A DNA stretch of 64,000 bases from Panopea generosa (Eukaryota; Mollusca; Bivalvia; Adapedonta; Hiatellidae), in NCBI GenBank assembly GCA_029582155.1, contig CM055895.1, forward strand, positions 20,509,004 through 20,573,003, read 5' to 3'. Shown in pieces: positions 27,601-42,600 of this stretch. Both the position numbers and the translations under genes were made by a program. The notes beneath the pieces are model-generated. The model searched no databases. It was given only the letters and a program-made list of their open reading frames with translations, and was not told the origin of the DNA. Numbering within the stretch: position 1 is the first letter of the stretch; each line of letters begins with the position of its first letter.

Positions 27601-30600
27601 CTGTTCATGTATCACTTCACCAACAAATGAAGTATAAAAAAGCTGTTCATGTATCACCTCACCAACAAATGAAGTATAAAAATGCTGTATATGTATCACT
27701 TCACCAACAAATGAAGTATAAAAATACTTTACATGTATCACCTCACCAACAAATGAAGTATAAAAATGCTGTTCATGTATCACCTCACCAACAAATGAAG
27801 TATAAAAATGCTGTTCATGTATCACTTCACCAACAAATGAAGTATAAAAATGCTGTACATGTATCATCTCACCAACAAATGAAGTATAAAAATGCTGTAC
27901 ATGTATCACCTCACCAACAATGAAGTGTAAAAATGCTGTTCATGTATCACCTCACCAACAATGAAGTATGAAAATGCTGTTCATGTATCACCTCACCAAC
28001 AATGAAGTATAAAAATGCTGTACATGTATCACCTCACCAACAAATGAGGTATAAAAATGCTGTACATGTATCACCTCGCCAACAAATGAAGTATAAAAAT
28101 GCTGTTCAGGTATCACCTCACCAACAAATGAAGTATTAAAATGCTGTTCATGTATCACCTCACCAACAATGAAGTATAAAAATGCTGTTCATGTATCACC
28201 TCACCAACAATGAAGTATAAAAATGCTGTTCATGTATCACCTCACCAACAATGAAGTATAAAAATGCTGTACATGTATCACCTCACCAACAAATGAAGTA
28301 TAAAAATGCTGTTCATGTATCACCTCACCAACAATGAAGTATAAAAATGCTGTTCATGTATCACTTCACCAACAATGAAGTATTAAATGCTGTTCATGTA
28401 TCACCTTACCAACAATGAAGTATAAAAATGCTGTACATGTATCACCTCACCAACAATGAAGTATAAAAATGCTGTTTATGTATCACCTCACCAACAATGA
28501 AGTATAAAAATGCTGTTCATGTATCACCTCACCAACAAATGAAGTATAAACATGCTGTTCATGTATCACCTCACCAACAATGAAGTATAAAAATGCTGTA
28601 CATGTATCACCTCGCCAACAAATGGAGTATAAAAATGCTGTTCATGTATCACCTCACCATCAATGAAGTATAAAAATGCTGTACATGTATCACCTCACCA
28701 ACAAATGAAGTATAAAAATGCTGTTCATGTATCACCTCACCAACAATGAACTATAAAAATGCTGTACATGTATCACCTCGCCAACAAATGAAGTATAAAA
28801 ATGCTGTTCATGTATCACTTCACCAACAATGAAGTATAAAAATGCTGTACATGTATTACCTCACCAACAAATGAAGTATAAAAATGCTGTTCATGTATCA
28901 CCTCACCAACAAATGAAGTATAACTGTATATATCTTAACAAATACTTTTTTCCTTTCTTAATGACTTTTCAATGCAATTAACAGCTGAAGTCAGACATTG
29001 TGATCTTGGAAAAGTAGCAGGTAAATGGGGAGGTGGAGGTCACGATTACTGGAAAATAAGCGACAAACTTGAAGATTGTCATGGGATGTGTCTGACTAAT
29101 GGAAGATGCATGGCTGTCAGCACAATGGCGCGTCCAGATAACACAGTCCTCTGCTACTTTTATTATCAGTCTGACTTGACCTTGCTGGACAATGATGATG
29201 CCAATACTTGGAACAAGATTTGCAAGCAAGGTATTTATTTATATTTCCAATAAGATGTCAGCATGAAGGTGTCGGTAACTCTGTTATACTTTATTTGTGT
29301 TGAGTGCTTGGTCTTGTGGCAGACCACCGAACCCAACATTCAAGGGTTGTGGGTTCATTATCCCACAGATTAAGATTTTTTGTTGGTTGTATTACAATAA
29401 GTGTTAATGAAATAGGCCTCAACTGTACCAATCAAGTTTACTAATTAAGTGTAAAAATAATTAAACATATGTTTATAACACTGTGTCCCACATGTACAGT
29501 TATACATATAAAAAATGTCTATATTAATTCATGCTTTCTCGTAGTTAGTTTGTCACATACAGGTTGCACCACGAATATAAAATTCTAAATTTCTCATAAA
29601 TTTTGATAAAGTTACATGCTCTTCTGTGCCTGAGTGTAAGTGTGAATTTGTTGGTATTTATGTATTGTCATTATATAAGCCCTTTACTTCTTTAGGGACA
29701 CCTTGTAACACCTCTAATATAGAAGGCTTTTTTCTGCTCTATAAGAATAAATAAGTAAAATGTATCTATTCATGGAAATTGACTATGTGTGGCATTTGAG
29801 TTTGGAAGAGTCCAGTTAAAATGTATATGGAGTAAAGAGATAGTATTAATATAATATCATTTTGTCCTCAAGGCAATGAACATTTACCTATAAAGAAATC
29901 GAAAAAGAAACCATACCATATTTATATGACTGCCATGTTATGTGTATATGTGAGACTGTTTTATTGTTCTGGTCAGGTTTGTCTAAATGCGAGTATAACT
30001 TAAATGTAAGAGACCAGGCTCCTGTTTCACCAACATATACTTAAATACTTAAAAACTTAAATCTAAGAAAAGTAGCCATGTGATCATGATTTTAGACTGG
30101 TTCCAATAAAACTGCATATTGTGTCAATGATTTTGATTATATAATAGATAAATAACCAGTCAAAACTTAGTTAAGTTTTTAAGTATTTAAGTTAAATGTT
30201 GGTGAAACAGAAGCCTGGTAGGAATTTCATCCTTCATTTCAATACTGGGAAAATCATTAAAGCAGGATAGAATGGTCAACTAGGCAGTGATCTAAAAAAT
30301 AAATACTTGTAACATCTCTGCTTTATTTATCAACCATGTGGTCTGCCTATAATTGTGCCCATTGGTCAAATGTTTGTTTTGTTTCAGATAAATATAATAC
30401 TTGTAACATCTCTGCTTAAATTATCAACCATGTGGTCTGCCTATAATTGTGCCCATTGGTCAAATGTTTGTTTTGTTTCGGATAAATATAGTACTTGTAA
30501 CATCATTCTCTTCTTAACTTGTGAACCATGTGGTCTGTCTGTAGTTTTGCCCATTGGTCAAATGTTTGTTTTGCTTTGGATGAATATAATAAAAATTTTA

Positions 30601-33600
30601 TTTCCAGAAACGGAATGTTACGCAACTGTAACATTGGATAAAACAGGGGGAAACGGCCATTATTCAAAGTTTTCTTTAGATTCAGAGGACATATGTTTAA
30701 ATGCATGCCTGCAAGACGACATGTGTTTTCATGTTGGTGTAACAGATATCCCAGACTGGGGCATTGACTGTATGCTGTATGGAGATGGCCAAGTAAACAT
30801 GATGGTTTCCCAGGGAAGCAGTGTTTATATGAAAACATGCCCAGGTACTTTATATCATATAATATTGTTTAACAATTTAATGCACCCAGCCAAAACATAA
30901 AGTAACATAATGTCAGAGCTTAAACATATTCTTGTTTTTTTTGTTGTGTGTATTTTTTCTATATTTGAACGCAAGAGTAATAAATAGCTTTGTTTGCTCA
31001 TTTTGAACATTTAATAATAAAAATATATATTTCAAAATGAAGTAAAATAGTTTTAGTGAACAACTGATGAAAAATTTATATTGGCATCAATACTGAAAGA
31101 GAAATAACAAAAAATGTTCATATCTTCCACCAAAGAGATGCCTTAAGGTTTCTTTATATTAAATTTGGTTTAAAGTGAGCATATCGGGGAAAATGCTATA
31201 AATGTCTTAAAAATAAAAAATAAATGAAATGGATAAAAAATGTCTCATTATCATAAATATTAAAATATTTCGGGTTATCAAATCCACCAAAACATGACAA
31301 AATTGATAATTCAATTGGAGAGGTCAACTTGAAATGAAATCCCCACCCTAAAAATAGACAGCACTTAAATACTGCTTGACAACCTTCACATTGTCATTTG
31401 GACTTTCTATTTTCAACATGTCAATCTGTACGACAGATCAAATTGAAATTAAAATGAAATTTTATATTATATTGGAAATCAATGTCAGTGAGTATGAATA
31501 GGCATAATATATTGGAAAATCTGTTTTCAGCCAATTAAAAAAAAAATAAATCCTGAAATATTCCCTTTAAAGTCACATTAGCTGCGATACAATATAAAAT
31601 GCACATTTCAAAATGACGATTAATTTATATTAATCAATGCATAATCAGTTCTCCATAATAAAAAATTATGTAACAAGTATTATTCCCAGATCAGTTTGAT
31701 AAACATTTACTTAGTTTTAGGTGTAAACCCAACGTTGATTTTTGTTCTTTATTCTATAGCAAATAATAAATGTTTGAAGGCTTGTCATTCATAGAGAGAC
31801 CAATTGAAAGAAGTGAAACCTACATTTTACTGTTTGTCAACCTCTGCACTATCAAAATATGATGAGAAAACTAGGGGTCATTTGTCATATAAGAGATGTT
31901 TTTTTTGCTTAGTGTGTACACTGTTGAAAAAGTGAAAGTAGACTTCCGAATTCATGTATTCATACCCCAATTTCCAAGCATCAATAGTTTTTTTCTAAAT
32001 TCACAATTCAAACATGACATTGCTATCAAAATGTTTAAGGGAATGGCCGAATTTAATGTTGAGAGAACTTGTGGCCAGACCCTTTTGCCTTAAATTGTAT
32101 TTGACTTATATGCATGATAAATAATGTAATATGTGTTTATTTGGCAATGAAATATGTAACTAGAATCAAAATGTATAAAATACATCAATAATGCCATTCA
32201 AATAAAAAAATGAGCATTAAAATAAGGAAAATGCATTTTTAAAGAAGAAGAAACAAGGATTATTTATAACCAATTATGCGATTACCCCATGGAAGCACTT
32301 CCTTTTTGCAATGGTGGTACTATGCCTTTAAAATGAACTTCAGGTATTCGGACTTCCACTGTTTTTTTTTTTAATTTTTGCTTACCTCTATAAACTGTTT
32401 GAAAAATAAAGCCTTCTGAGTTTAATTAGATATTAAATTGGTCAACAACTATTCATTTATGAACACTTCAAAAACTGTGATTTATACGTTATACTGCACA
32501 AATTTTGGTAGTCTGGGTTACTTTAATGTTTGATTTTTTCAAATTTCCAACAGATAAAGATGAACCTGCCTGTGAATACTCTACAATAATGAATAAAGAA
32601 ACATTTGGTGGCACTAATTTCTACAACACGTCGTATGTTGATGCCACAGGGGACTGTGAATGTGCCTGTTTGGAGGACGACCAATGTGCCGCTGTGACTT
32701 ATATACCTGGCCTACTATTCAACTCTTGTTACTTTTACAAAGAGGGCATGATTGAATATCAGCCATCAGAGAGCAGTACAGTATTCACCAAGCAGTGTAC
32801 AGGTATCAACTGTCAGTTGTCTCTAACTCCAGGCCAGACAAAAGTATTGCTATGGTTACTGTTTGATGTCTGACACTTCAAAATCTTCTGATTCCAAAAG
32901 TTATTTTGTCAAAAAATATATATTCTAAAAACACAGAATTAAACTAAATGGGACCTATACAATGAATTGATTTTTTTATGGACAACTATCATAGATAATT
33001 ATATATGTTATTCATTCCTTTATAACTAAACCAGATCTTTAAACAAATTAATTTGCAATTGATTGATTGATTGATTGTTTCTGGTTATTAATCAATTTAT
33101 AAATATATCGAGGGATAAAAATGTGCATGAAGCCAACAGTAATGAATATAATTTAAAACAGTATTTCCAAATAAACATTTATAGCAATATTGCCTATCAG
33201 TCATCACTGACTGTGGCTGGACAGGGATTCAAATGCGTGGCCCAGGAATTGATGTCCAGATGCGTAATTGACTGCTAACCAGGCAGATCATATTGATTTG
33301 AAGCCTCCTGAAATAATTCCATATTAAACAAATAAATTTATTGCATATTTTACATACTGAAATTCCTCCTGCACTAATGTGTCAGAAGAACTTGCAATAC
33401 AGTTGGAAAATTGCAGCTGCTTGCCATACAAGAAACTAGCAAAACAGTTGGAATATTGCAGCTGCTGGCAATACAAGAAACTAGCAATATGGTTGGAATA
33501 TTGCAGCTGCTGTCTATATAAGAAGCTAGGAATACAGTTGAAATATTTCAGCTGCTGGCTGTATAGAAACTAGCAATACAGTTGGAAAATTGCAGCTGCT

Positions 33601-36600
33601 GGCTATATAAGAAACTAGCAAAACAGTTGAAATATTGCAGCTGTATGCTATATAAGAAACTAGCAATACTGTTGGAAAATTGCAGCTGCTGGCTATGTAA
33701 GAAACTTAAACAGTTGAAATATTGCAGCTGCTGGCTATATAGGAAACTAGCAATACAGTTGGAATATTGCAGCTCCTGGCTATATAGGAAACTAGAATAC
33801 AGTTGGAATATTGCAGCTGCGAGCTATAAAGGAGACTAGCAATATAGTTGGAATATTGCAGCTGCTGGCTATATATAGAAGACTAGCAAAACAGTTGGAA
33901 TATTGCAGCTGCTGGCTTTATAAGAAACTAACAATACAGTTGGAATATTGCAGCTGCAAGCTATATAGGAGACTCACAATTTAGTTGGAATATTGAAGCT
34001 GCTGGCTATATATAGAAGTCTAGCAATACAGTTGGAATATTGCAGCTGCGAGCTATAAAGGAGACTCACAATATAGTTGGAATATTGCAGCTGCTGGCTA
34101 TATATAGAAGACTAGCAATACAGTTGGATTATTGCAGCTGCTGGCTTTATAAGAAACTAGCAATATAGTTGGAATATTGCAGCTGCGAGCTATAAAGGAG
34201 ACTAGCAATATAGTTGGAATATTGCAGCTGCTGGCTATATATAGAAGACTAGCAAAACAGTTGGAATATTGCAGCTGCAAGCAATATAGGAGACTAGCAA
34301 TACAGTTGGAATATTGCAGCTGCTGGCTATATATAGAAGACTAGCAATATGGTTGGAATATTGCAGCTGCTGGCTGTACAGGAAACTAGCAATACAATTG
34401 GAATATTGCAGCTGCTGGCTATATAGAAACTAGCAATACAGTTGGAAAATTGAAGCTGCTGGCTATATAGAAACTAGCATTACAGTTGGAAAATTGCAGC
34501 TGCTGGCTATATAAGAAACTAGCAAAACAGTTGAAATATTGCAGCTGTATGTTATATAAGAAACTAGCAATACTGTTGGAAAATTGCAGCTGCTGGCTTT
34601 GTAAGAAACTTAAACAGTTGAAATATTGCAGCTGCTGGCTATATAGGAAACTAGCAATACAGTTGGAATATTGCAGCTCCTAGCTATATAGAAAACTAGC
34701 AATACAGTTGGAATATTGCAGCTCCTTGCTATATAGGAAACTAGAATACAGTTGGAATATTGCAACTGCGAGCTATAAAGGAGACTCACAATATAGTTGG
34801 AGTATTGCAGCTGCTGGCTATATATAGAAGACTAGCAATACAGTTGGAATATTGCAGCTGCTGGCTTTATAAGAAACTAGCAATACAGTTGGAATATTGC
34901 AGCTGCAAGCTATATAGGAAACTAGCAATACAGTTGGAATATTGCAGCTATGAGCTATACAGGAGACTACCAATACAGTTGAGATATTGCAGCTGCTGGC
35001 TATACAAGAAACTAGCAATATGGTTGGAATATTGCAGCTGCTGTCTATATAAGAAGCTAGATATACAGTTGGAATATTGCAGCTTCTGGTTGTATAAGAA
35101 ACTAGCAATATGGTTGGAATATTGCAGCTGCTGTCTATATAAGAAGCAAGAAATACAGTTGGAATATTGCAGCTGCTGGCTGTATAGGAGACTAGTAATA
35201 CAGTTGGAATATTGCAACTGCGAGCTATATAGGAGACTAGCAATACAGTTGAAATATTGCAGCTACAAGCTATACAGGAGACTAGTAATACAATTGGAAT
35301 ATTGCAGCTGTATGCTATATAAGAAACTAGCAATACAGTTGGAATATTGCAGCTGTGAGCTATATAGGATACTAGCAATACAGTTGGAATATTGCAGCTG
35401 CTTGCTATATAGGAGACTAGCAATACATTTGAAATATTGCAGCTGCTGGCTATATATAAGGAACTAGCAATACAGTTGGAATATTGCAGCTGCTGGCTAT
35501 ATAAAAAAACTAGCAATACAGTTGGAATATTGCAGCTGCTATCTATATAGGAGACTAGCAATACAGTTGGAATATTGCAGCTGCGAGCTATATAGGAGAC
35601 TAGCAATACAGTTGCAATATTGCAGCTACGAGCTATACAGGAGACTAGCAATACAGTTGAAATATTGCAGCTGTTGGCTATGTATAAGGAACTAGCAATA
35701 CATTTGGAATATTGCAGCTGCTGGCTATATAGGAAACTAGCAATACAGTTGGAATATTGCAGCTGCTGGCTATATAAGAAACTAGCAATACAGTTGGAAT
35801 ATTGCAGCTGCTAGCTATATAGGAGACTAGCAATACAGTTGGAATATTGCAGTTGCTGGCTATATAGGAAACTAGCAATACAGTTGGACAATTGCAGCTG
35901 CAAACTATATAGGAAACTAGCAATACAGTTGGAATATTGCAGCTGCTGGCTATATAAGAAACTAGCAATACAGTTGGAATATTGCAGCTGCTAGCTATAT
36001 AGGAGACTAGCAATACAGTTGGAATATTGCAGCTGCTGGCTATATAGGAAACTAGCAATACAGTTGGAATATTGCAGCTGCTGGCTATATAAGAAACTAG
36101 CAATACAGTTGGAATATTGCAGCTGCTAGCTATATAGGAGACTAGCAATACAGTTGGACAGTTGCAGCTGCTGGCTATATAGGAAACTAGCAATACAGTT
36201 GGACAATTGCAGCTGCTGGCTATATAAGAAATTGATGATATTGAAGCTGCTGATTGTATCAGAAACTAGAAATATAGTTATTTTATGTTGATGGTATTGC
36301 AGCTAATGACTTCAGTCGCTTCCTGCAAGAAGTGACCGGTACAGGTGATGCTGTGATTGATGACTCTGTATCTAATGGCGGGAAGATGGCGTGCCTGACT
36401 TCATGCCAGAATGATGTTGAATGTGCTGCAGTATCTTATCATGGACAAGATGATGGTGAAAACCGCTGTGTCACCTACAGTAATTGGACTGCAGATGGAA
36501 GTGAAGTTCAGACATTGTATGTCGCAAAAGATTCAGGTAAGAACATTTATTTTGTATACATGATAATTTATTCATTTACTCTTACTGCAGTGTGTATAAT

Positions 36601-39600
36601 ATACAATTACTGTATATCTTGTGGTATGAATAGCTGTCTTTTCCTTTTTCAAATGATCAGTCTGTTATGTTGTTCACTAGATTCTCTTCAAATATCATTT
36701 CACATTCCTGCCTATGAGTGTTTAAGCAAACCATTGTGAGACCAATACTGTAAGATTTTTTGACTACTTTTTATGCTACACTTCTGCTGGGTCTCCCCAC
36801 ACATGCATACTTTTATTGATAAGGACAATCAACATGTGTTTTATGGTTACCTCTACTAGTATGGGTCATTTGTTACTATTTACATACCCTTTTTATAAAT
36901 CATAATTATTGTCTGATGTACAGGGTGAAATATCTTATAAAACTTGTAGAATAAACTAAAAAAAGTTTTTAAAACCTAACAAAGCCGATTATAATACCCC
37001 CGACAAACGAAGTTTTGAGGGGGTATATTGGAGTCACCCTGAGGTCGGTCTGTCGGTCTGTCGGTCTGTCCGTTGCAATTTTCCTTGTCCGGAGCATAAC
37101 TTGAAAAGTACCGGATGGAATTTCATCAAACGTCATACAATGGTAGAATATAATGAGAGGAAGTGCAGTGTACAAGAAACATAACTCTATTCTTGCTAAT
37201 TACAGAGTTATTGCCCTTTGATATTTTTTCTTGTCCAGAGCATAACTTGAAAAGTACTGGATGGAATTTCATCAAGCTTCATACAATGGTAGAATATAAT
37301 GAGAGGAAGTGCAGTGTACAAGAAACATAACTCTATTCTTGCTAATTACAGAGTTATTTCCCTTTGATATATTTCCCTTTGATATTTTTTCTTGTCCGGA
37401 GCATAACTTGAAAAGTACCGGATGGAATTTCATCAAGCTTCATACAATGGTAGAATATAATGAGAGGAAGTGCAGTGTACAGGAAACCTAACTCTATTCT
37501 TGCTAATTACAGAGTTATTGCCCTTTGATATATTTCCCTTGTCGGGAGCATTACTTTTAAAGTACTGGATGGAATTTCATCAAACTTCATGCAATGGTAG
37601 AATATAATGAGAGGAAGTGCAGTGTACAAGAAACATGACTTTATTCTTGCTAATTACAGAGTTATTGCCCTTTGATATATTTCCCTTGTCTGGAGCATTA
37701 CTTTTAAAGTACTGGATGGAATTTCATCAAGCTTCATACAATGGTAGAATATAATGAGAGGAAGTGCAGTGTACAAGAAACATAACTCTATTATTGCTAA
37801 TTACAGAGTTATTGCCCTTTGATTTTTTTTCTTGTCCGGAGCATAACTTGAAAAGTACTTGATGGAATTTCATCAAGCTTCATACAATGGTAGAATATAA
37901 TGAGAGGAAGTGCAGTGTACAAAGAACATAACTCTATTCTTGCTAATTACAGAGTTATAGAACCAAGTTGATGAATACATGGAGTTCGAGCAAAGCAGGT
38001 TTGATATTGTATTCCTAGTGCTGATGTTTGTTTCTTATCCATAAAATTGTTGTCCCTCAACATAACTCGAAAAAGTATAACATTTATTGATTGCCATGAA
38101 AGCTTGTACACTGCACAATGATTAAAAAGACAGTTTTTAATTTTAACAAAACCATAAAAAAATTAACAATACAAAAAACTCAATCCATAACATTCTCTTT
38201 TATTAATATTTTTTTTTTGTCTGGAGCATAACTTTAAAACTATTGGATATAATTTAATAAAACTTCATACAATGGTTAACCATTTTCTGTCATGGCAGCG
38301 TTCGGGGGTATTCATCACCTTCAATGATAGGTCTAGTTAAATCTACTCATATTTATACCCCCGACAAACGAAGTTTTGAGGGGGTATATTGGAGTCACCC
38401 TGTGGTCGGTCTGTCGGTCTGTTGGTCTGTCGGTCGGTTGGTCGGTCGGTCTGTCCGTTGCAATTTTCCTTGTCCGGAGCATCACTTGAAAAGTACTGGA
38501 TGGAATTTCATCAAACGTCATACAATGGTAGAATATAATGAGAGGAAGTGCAGTGTACAAGAAACATAACTCTATTCTTGCTAATTACAGAGTTATTGCC
38601 CTTTGATATTTTTTTGTTGTCCGGAGCATAACTTGAAAAGTACTGGATGGAATTTCATCAAGCTTCATACAATGGTAGAATATAATGAGAGGAAGTGCAG
38701 TGTACAGGAAACATAACTCTATTCTTGCTAATTACAGAGTTATTGCCCTTTGATATATTTCCCTTGTCGGGAGCATTACTTTTAAAGTACTGGATGGAAT
38801 TTCATCAAACTTCATACAATGGTAGAATATAATGATAGGAAGTGCAGTGTACAAGAAACATAACTCTATTCTTGCTAATTACAGAGTTATTGCCCTTTGA
38901 TATATTTCCCTTTTCTGGAGCATTACTTTTAAAGTACTTGATGGAATTTCATCAAACTTCATACAATGGTAGAATATAATGAGAGGAAGTGCAGTGTACA
39001 AGAAACATAACTCTATTCTTGCTAATTACAGAGTTATTGCCCTTTGATATTTTTTTGTTGTCCGGAGCATAACTTGAAAAGTACTGGATGGAATTTCATC
39101 AAACTTCATACAATGGTAGAATATAATGAGAGGAAGTGCAGTGTACAAGAAACATAACTCTATTATTGCTCATTACAGAGTTATTGCCCTTTGATAAAAA
39201 ATTTGTTTCTTGTTGGCAGTTCTTCTCAGAACTATGTTATAAAGTGCACTAAACCCACAAGTGCACCGTAGTAACTGTTCCATACTTAATAATAGAGTTC
39301 AAGTGTCAAAAATGTAATAAACATATGCTATTTGTTAACAAACAATGCATAAATGTTCAAAACTTTCAATTGCTCCAAAATCATAGCAGTGTCATTTGAA
39401 ATGAACTGTATACAAAGACTTTGCCAAATGTTTATAAATTGTCTTCTTCATAAAAAGCCATCAGTGATAACAGTTTAATAAAGTTCATGAAAGAACCAAG
39501 TTGATGAATACATGGAGTTCGAGCAAAGCAGGTTCGATATTGTATTCCTAGTGCTCTTGTTTGTTTCTTATCCATAAAATTGTTGTCCCTCAACATAACT

Positions 39601-42600
39601 CGAAAAAGTATAACATTTATTGATTGCCATGAAAGCTTGTACACTGCACAATAATTAAAAAGACAGTTTTTAATTTTAACAAAACCATAAAAAAAATTAA
39701 CAATACAAAAAACTCAGTCCATAACATTCTCTTTTATTAAGTTTTTTTTTTGTCTGGAGCATAACTTTAAAACTATTGGATATAATTTAATAAAACTTCA
39801 TACAATGGTAAACCATTTTCTGTCATGGCGGCGTTCGGGGGTATTCATCACCTTCAGTGATAGCTCTAGTTCATTCTGGTAATGAATGACCGCTTTACTG
39901 AAATTAGTTTGTCCAGTTTCAAAGTGGTCAAGGACTTGTATAGAAGGATAGGAAACTTGCATCTCCTGACTATATGTTGATGAAACAGCACACAAAGGAT
40001 TCATTATTTGCAAATTAATCATTCATAATTCACAGGTAACTGATTTCTTGTACATAAACTGTAAGTTGTATGTAATCTTAGATGTTTAAACATGTTTAGA
40101 TCACAGAAAATGCTCTTGAATTAAAGATATTGGGGTTTTAAGGAAAATTTATTGTAATTTGTCATTATTTTAGCTGCAGTATACACATTTTGTAATCACA
40201 TGTACTTAAAAAAATTTTAAACACAAATTTCTGGGAATGGTTTTGTTTTGATGACAATTTCATTCTGCAGTGTAAGAATTTTGATTTGTGTTCCTGAGAT
40301 GAATGGAAGTGAAGATAATTAAAACGAGATATTGCAAATTTTGCGTGAATACGCAAGCATTCACAAAATCTCGATCATTTCCTTTTCCTTTACTACATAA
40401 TTCTTTGAAGTGGTTAAGACAATGATCACATTCTGCCATTAATTAGGAAAGATGTGGCAATTAAATCTTTATTGACATATGGTATAAATTTATAAATTGG
40501 CACACCCATATTTTTATTTTTCAATAAAGTAACAGTTTTTACATATTACAATTAAACAAAATCATATTTTTTTTACATTAAATCGTAGTTTTCTCTATTC
40601 AATTGAAAAAATACCATTATTATATATCAACTATATATAGCTACACAAAACATATTTTGCAGCTAACAAAGATCTTCAAAACCAGTTCTTTAAAGGGCCT
40701 GTTTCTTCATTATGTATGCCATACCTGGCGTTACATGGGATAGATCGTCATGGCAGCTGTACATGTAATGTGAATGATCTTTATTGGTACGATATATGTG
40801 GTTTTGATTGAAGGGGCTTCATATATTCATGTATGTTCTTTACAATCTCGAATTAATGAAGCCCCTACAGTTAAAACTACATATCATTGTACCGATAAAG
40901 GTGCAATGTTTCAAACTAAAGTCCAAAGCAAGGATGAAATAGTACTGTAGAATTTCATCGAGTTCAGGGATCCATGATGTACATATCATGAATATTCATT
41001 TGTGTTTTTTTTTTTCCAGCATGTCTTGAACATGAAGAATGCAGAGTACTAGAACTGAATAATGTTTCTGGTGGGGACAAGGCTGACAAGCAGGTGGAGA
41101 CCCCAGATGCCCAGACATGTAAAGATGAATGCCTGACTAGTGGCATCTGTGACTTCTCCACATGGTCATCTGATGGCACGTGTTCTATGTATGCCAGTGA
41201 CAGTGTTGTCCTACAAAGTAATGGAACCAGCAAAAGTTGGAGCAAGGACTGTTCTCAAGGTAGATGCAATATATAAATCTCACAGATTTTGTTCCTTCAT
41301 AATGGGGTACCAGTAAATGGAATTATTCACCTCTTGAAAACATATCAGATTTTTTATGCTGATGAAGGCTCAGAAATTCGCCTTTCCAGTGAGTAAATAA
41401 CCCCTTCTCTTTCGAATAACAAACAACAACGAATAGTCTAACTGAATAGGTAAGTTAATTAAATGTCATTAAATATTTCATAAATTGACATTGAATGTTC
41501 ATTATCATCTAGCTCATATCTGGAAAAATGTCCACCATTTTGTTTTATAAGGTTTTAGGTCACGCATCCATAACTTTATAATTCAGGTTTAAACATTGGA
41601 ATTTTTTTGTGCTCTTTTTTTTTTGTTTCACATCAAATCCCAGTCCATCCCAGCCACAGTCTCTGTGCTGATTGATATACAACATTGCATTATCATTATC
41701 ATTCATTCCCACCACTAATTCAAGTGGTATAGTTATCAGTTACTTGCAGTGATGGATGTGCTTGAATAATGGTTAACTTCCAGGATCCAAAAAAAGAGTG
41801 ATCTGTTTGCCTTCGATAGCATCAGAATAAATAATTAAACAAACAAACTCAACATATTCAACTTTGTTGATAAGATACATGACTTGTTTCTTGCTTCAAC
41901 TTTCAGACTGTCGAACAATGGTTAAACAAGACCAATGTGGGTCTGACAACTTCTACATGTTAACCATTGCCGATTCCGTAGAAATGTGCTACATGACATG
42001 TTTTGCGGACCAGAGATGTGGCGCCACTTGTGCCAGTGTAATGGACAATTTAGAGGTCATATGTACAATGTATTCAATGCATAATACAGACGCCAACTCC
42101 ATGGGACACTCAACATCCTCCACAAAAAAACAATTCCTGATGACTAAATATTGTGAGAAAGGTAAGTGCCTTCCTGTTATCGAGAGTGTATCAGACAGGT
42201 AGGTTTGAGATGTGTATACAGACAGGTAGGTCAGAGATGTGTATACAGATGGGTAGGTTTGAGATGTGTATACAGACAGGTAGGTTGAAGATGTGTATAC
42301 AGACTGGTAGGTTAGAGATGTGTATACAGACAGGTAGGTTGGAGATGTGTATACAGAAAGGTAGGTTTGAGATGTGTATACAGACAGGTAGGTTTATGAT
42401 GTGTATACAGACAAGTCGGTTTAAGATGTGTATGCTGATGTGTAGGTTGGAGATGTATATACAGACAGGTAGGTTGGAGATGTGTATACAGACAAGTAGA
42501 TTGGAGATGTGTATACAGACAGGTAAGTTTGAGATGTGTATACAGACATGTAGGTTGGAGATGTGTATACAGACAAGTAGATTGGAGATGTGTATACAGA

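Noticed and set aside
26978-27923. Reverse and forward frames with a 14-residue repeat
   Set aside because: They are 42-bp unit artefacts. They break where 41-bp units appear, so there is no selection to keep frame.
27055-28925. CRISPR-like appearance of regularly spaced repeats
   Set aside because: The whole unit is repeated with no unique spacers, there are no cas genes, and the context is a eukaryotic intron. The same applies to the other arrays.
33379-36193. Cysteine-rich open frames on both strands (KLAIQLEYCSCWLYK-type repeat)
   Set aside because: The 45-bp unit is a multiple of three and stop-free on both strands. There is no start context, splice support or domain; it is intronic repeat.
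36969-38569. Short frames on both strands in the pearl-like elements (e.g. MYTALPLIIFYH type)
   Set aside because: The same frame recurs with each 147-bp unit copy and at 3379-3573. It is a repeat reading and shows no transposase motif.
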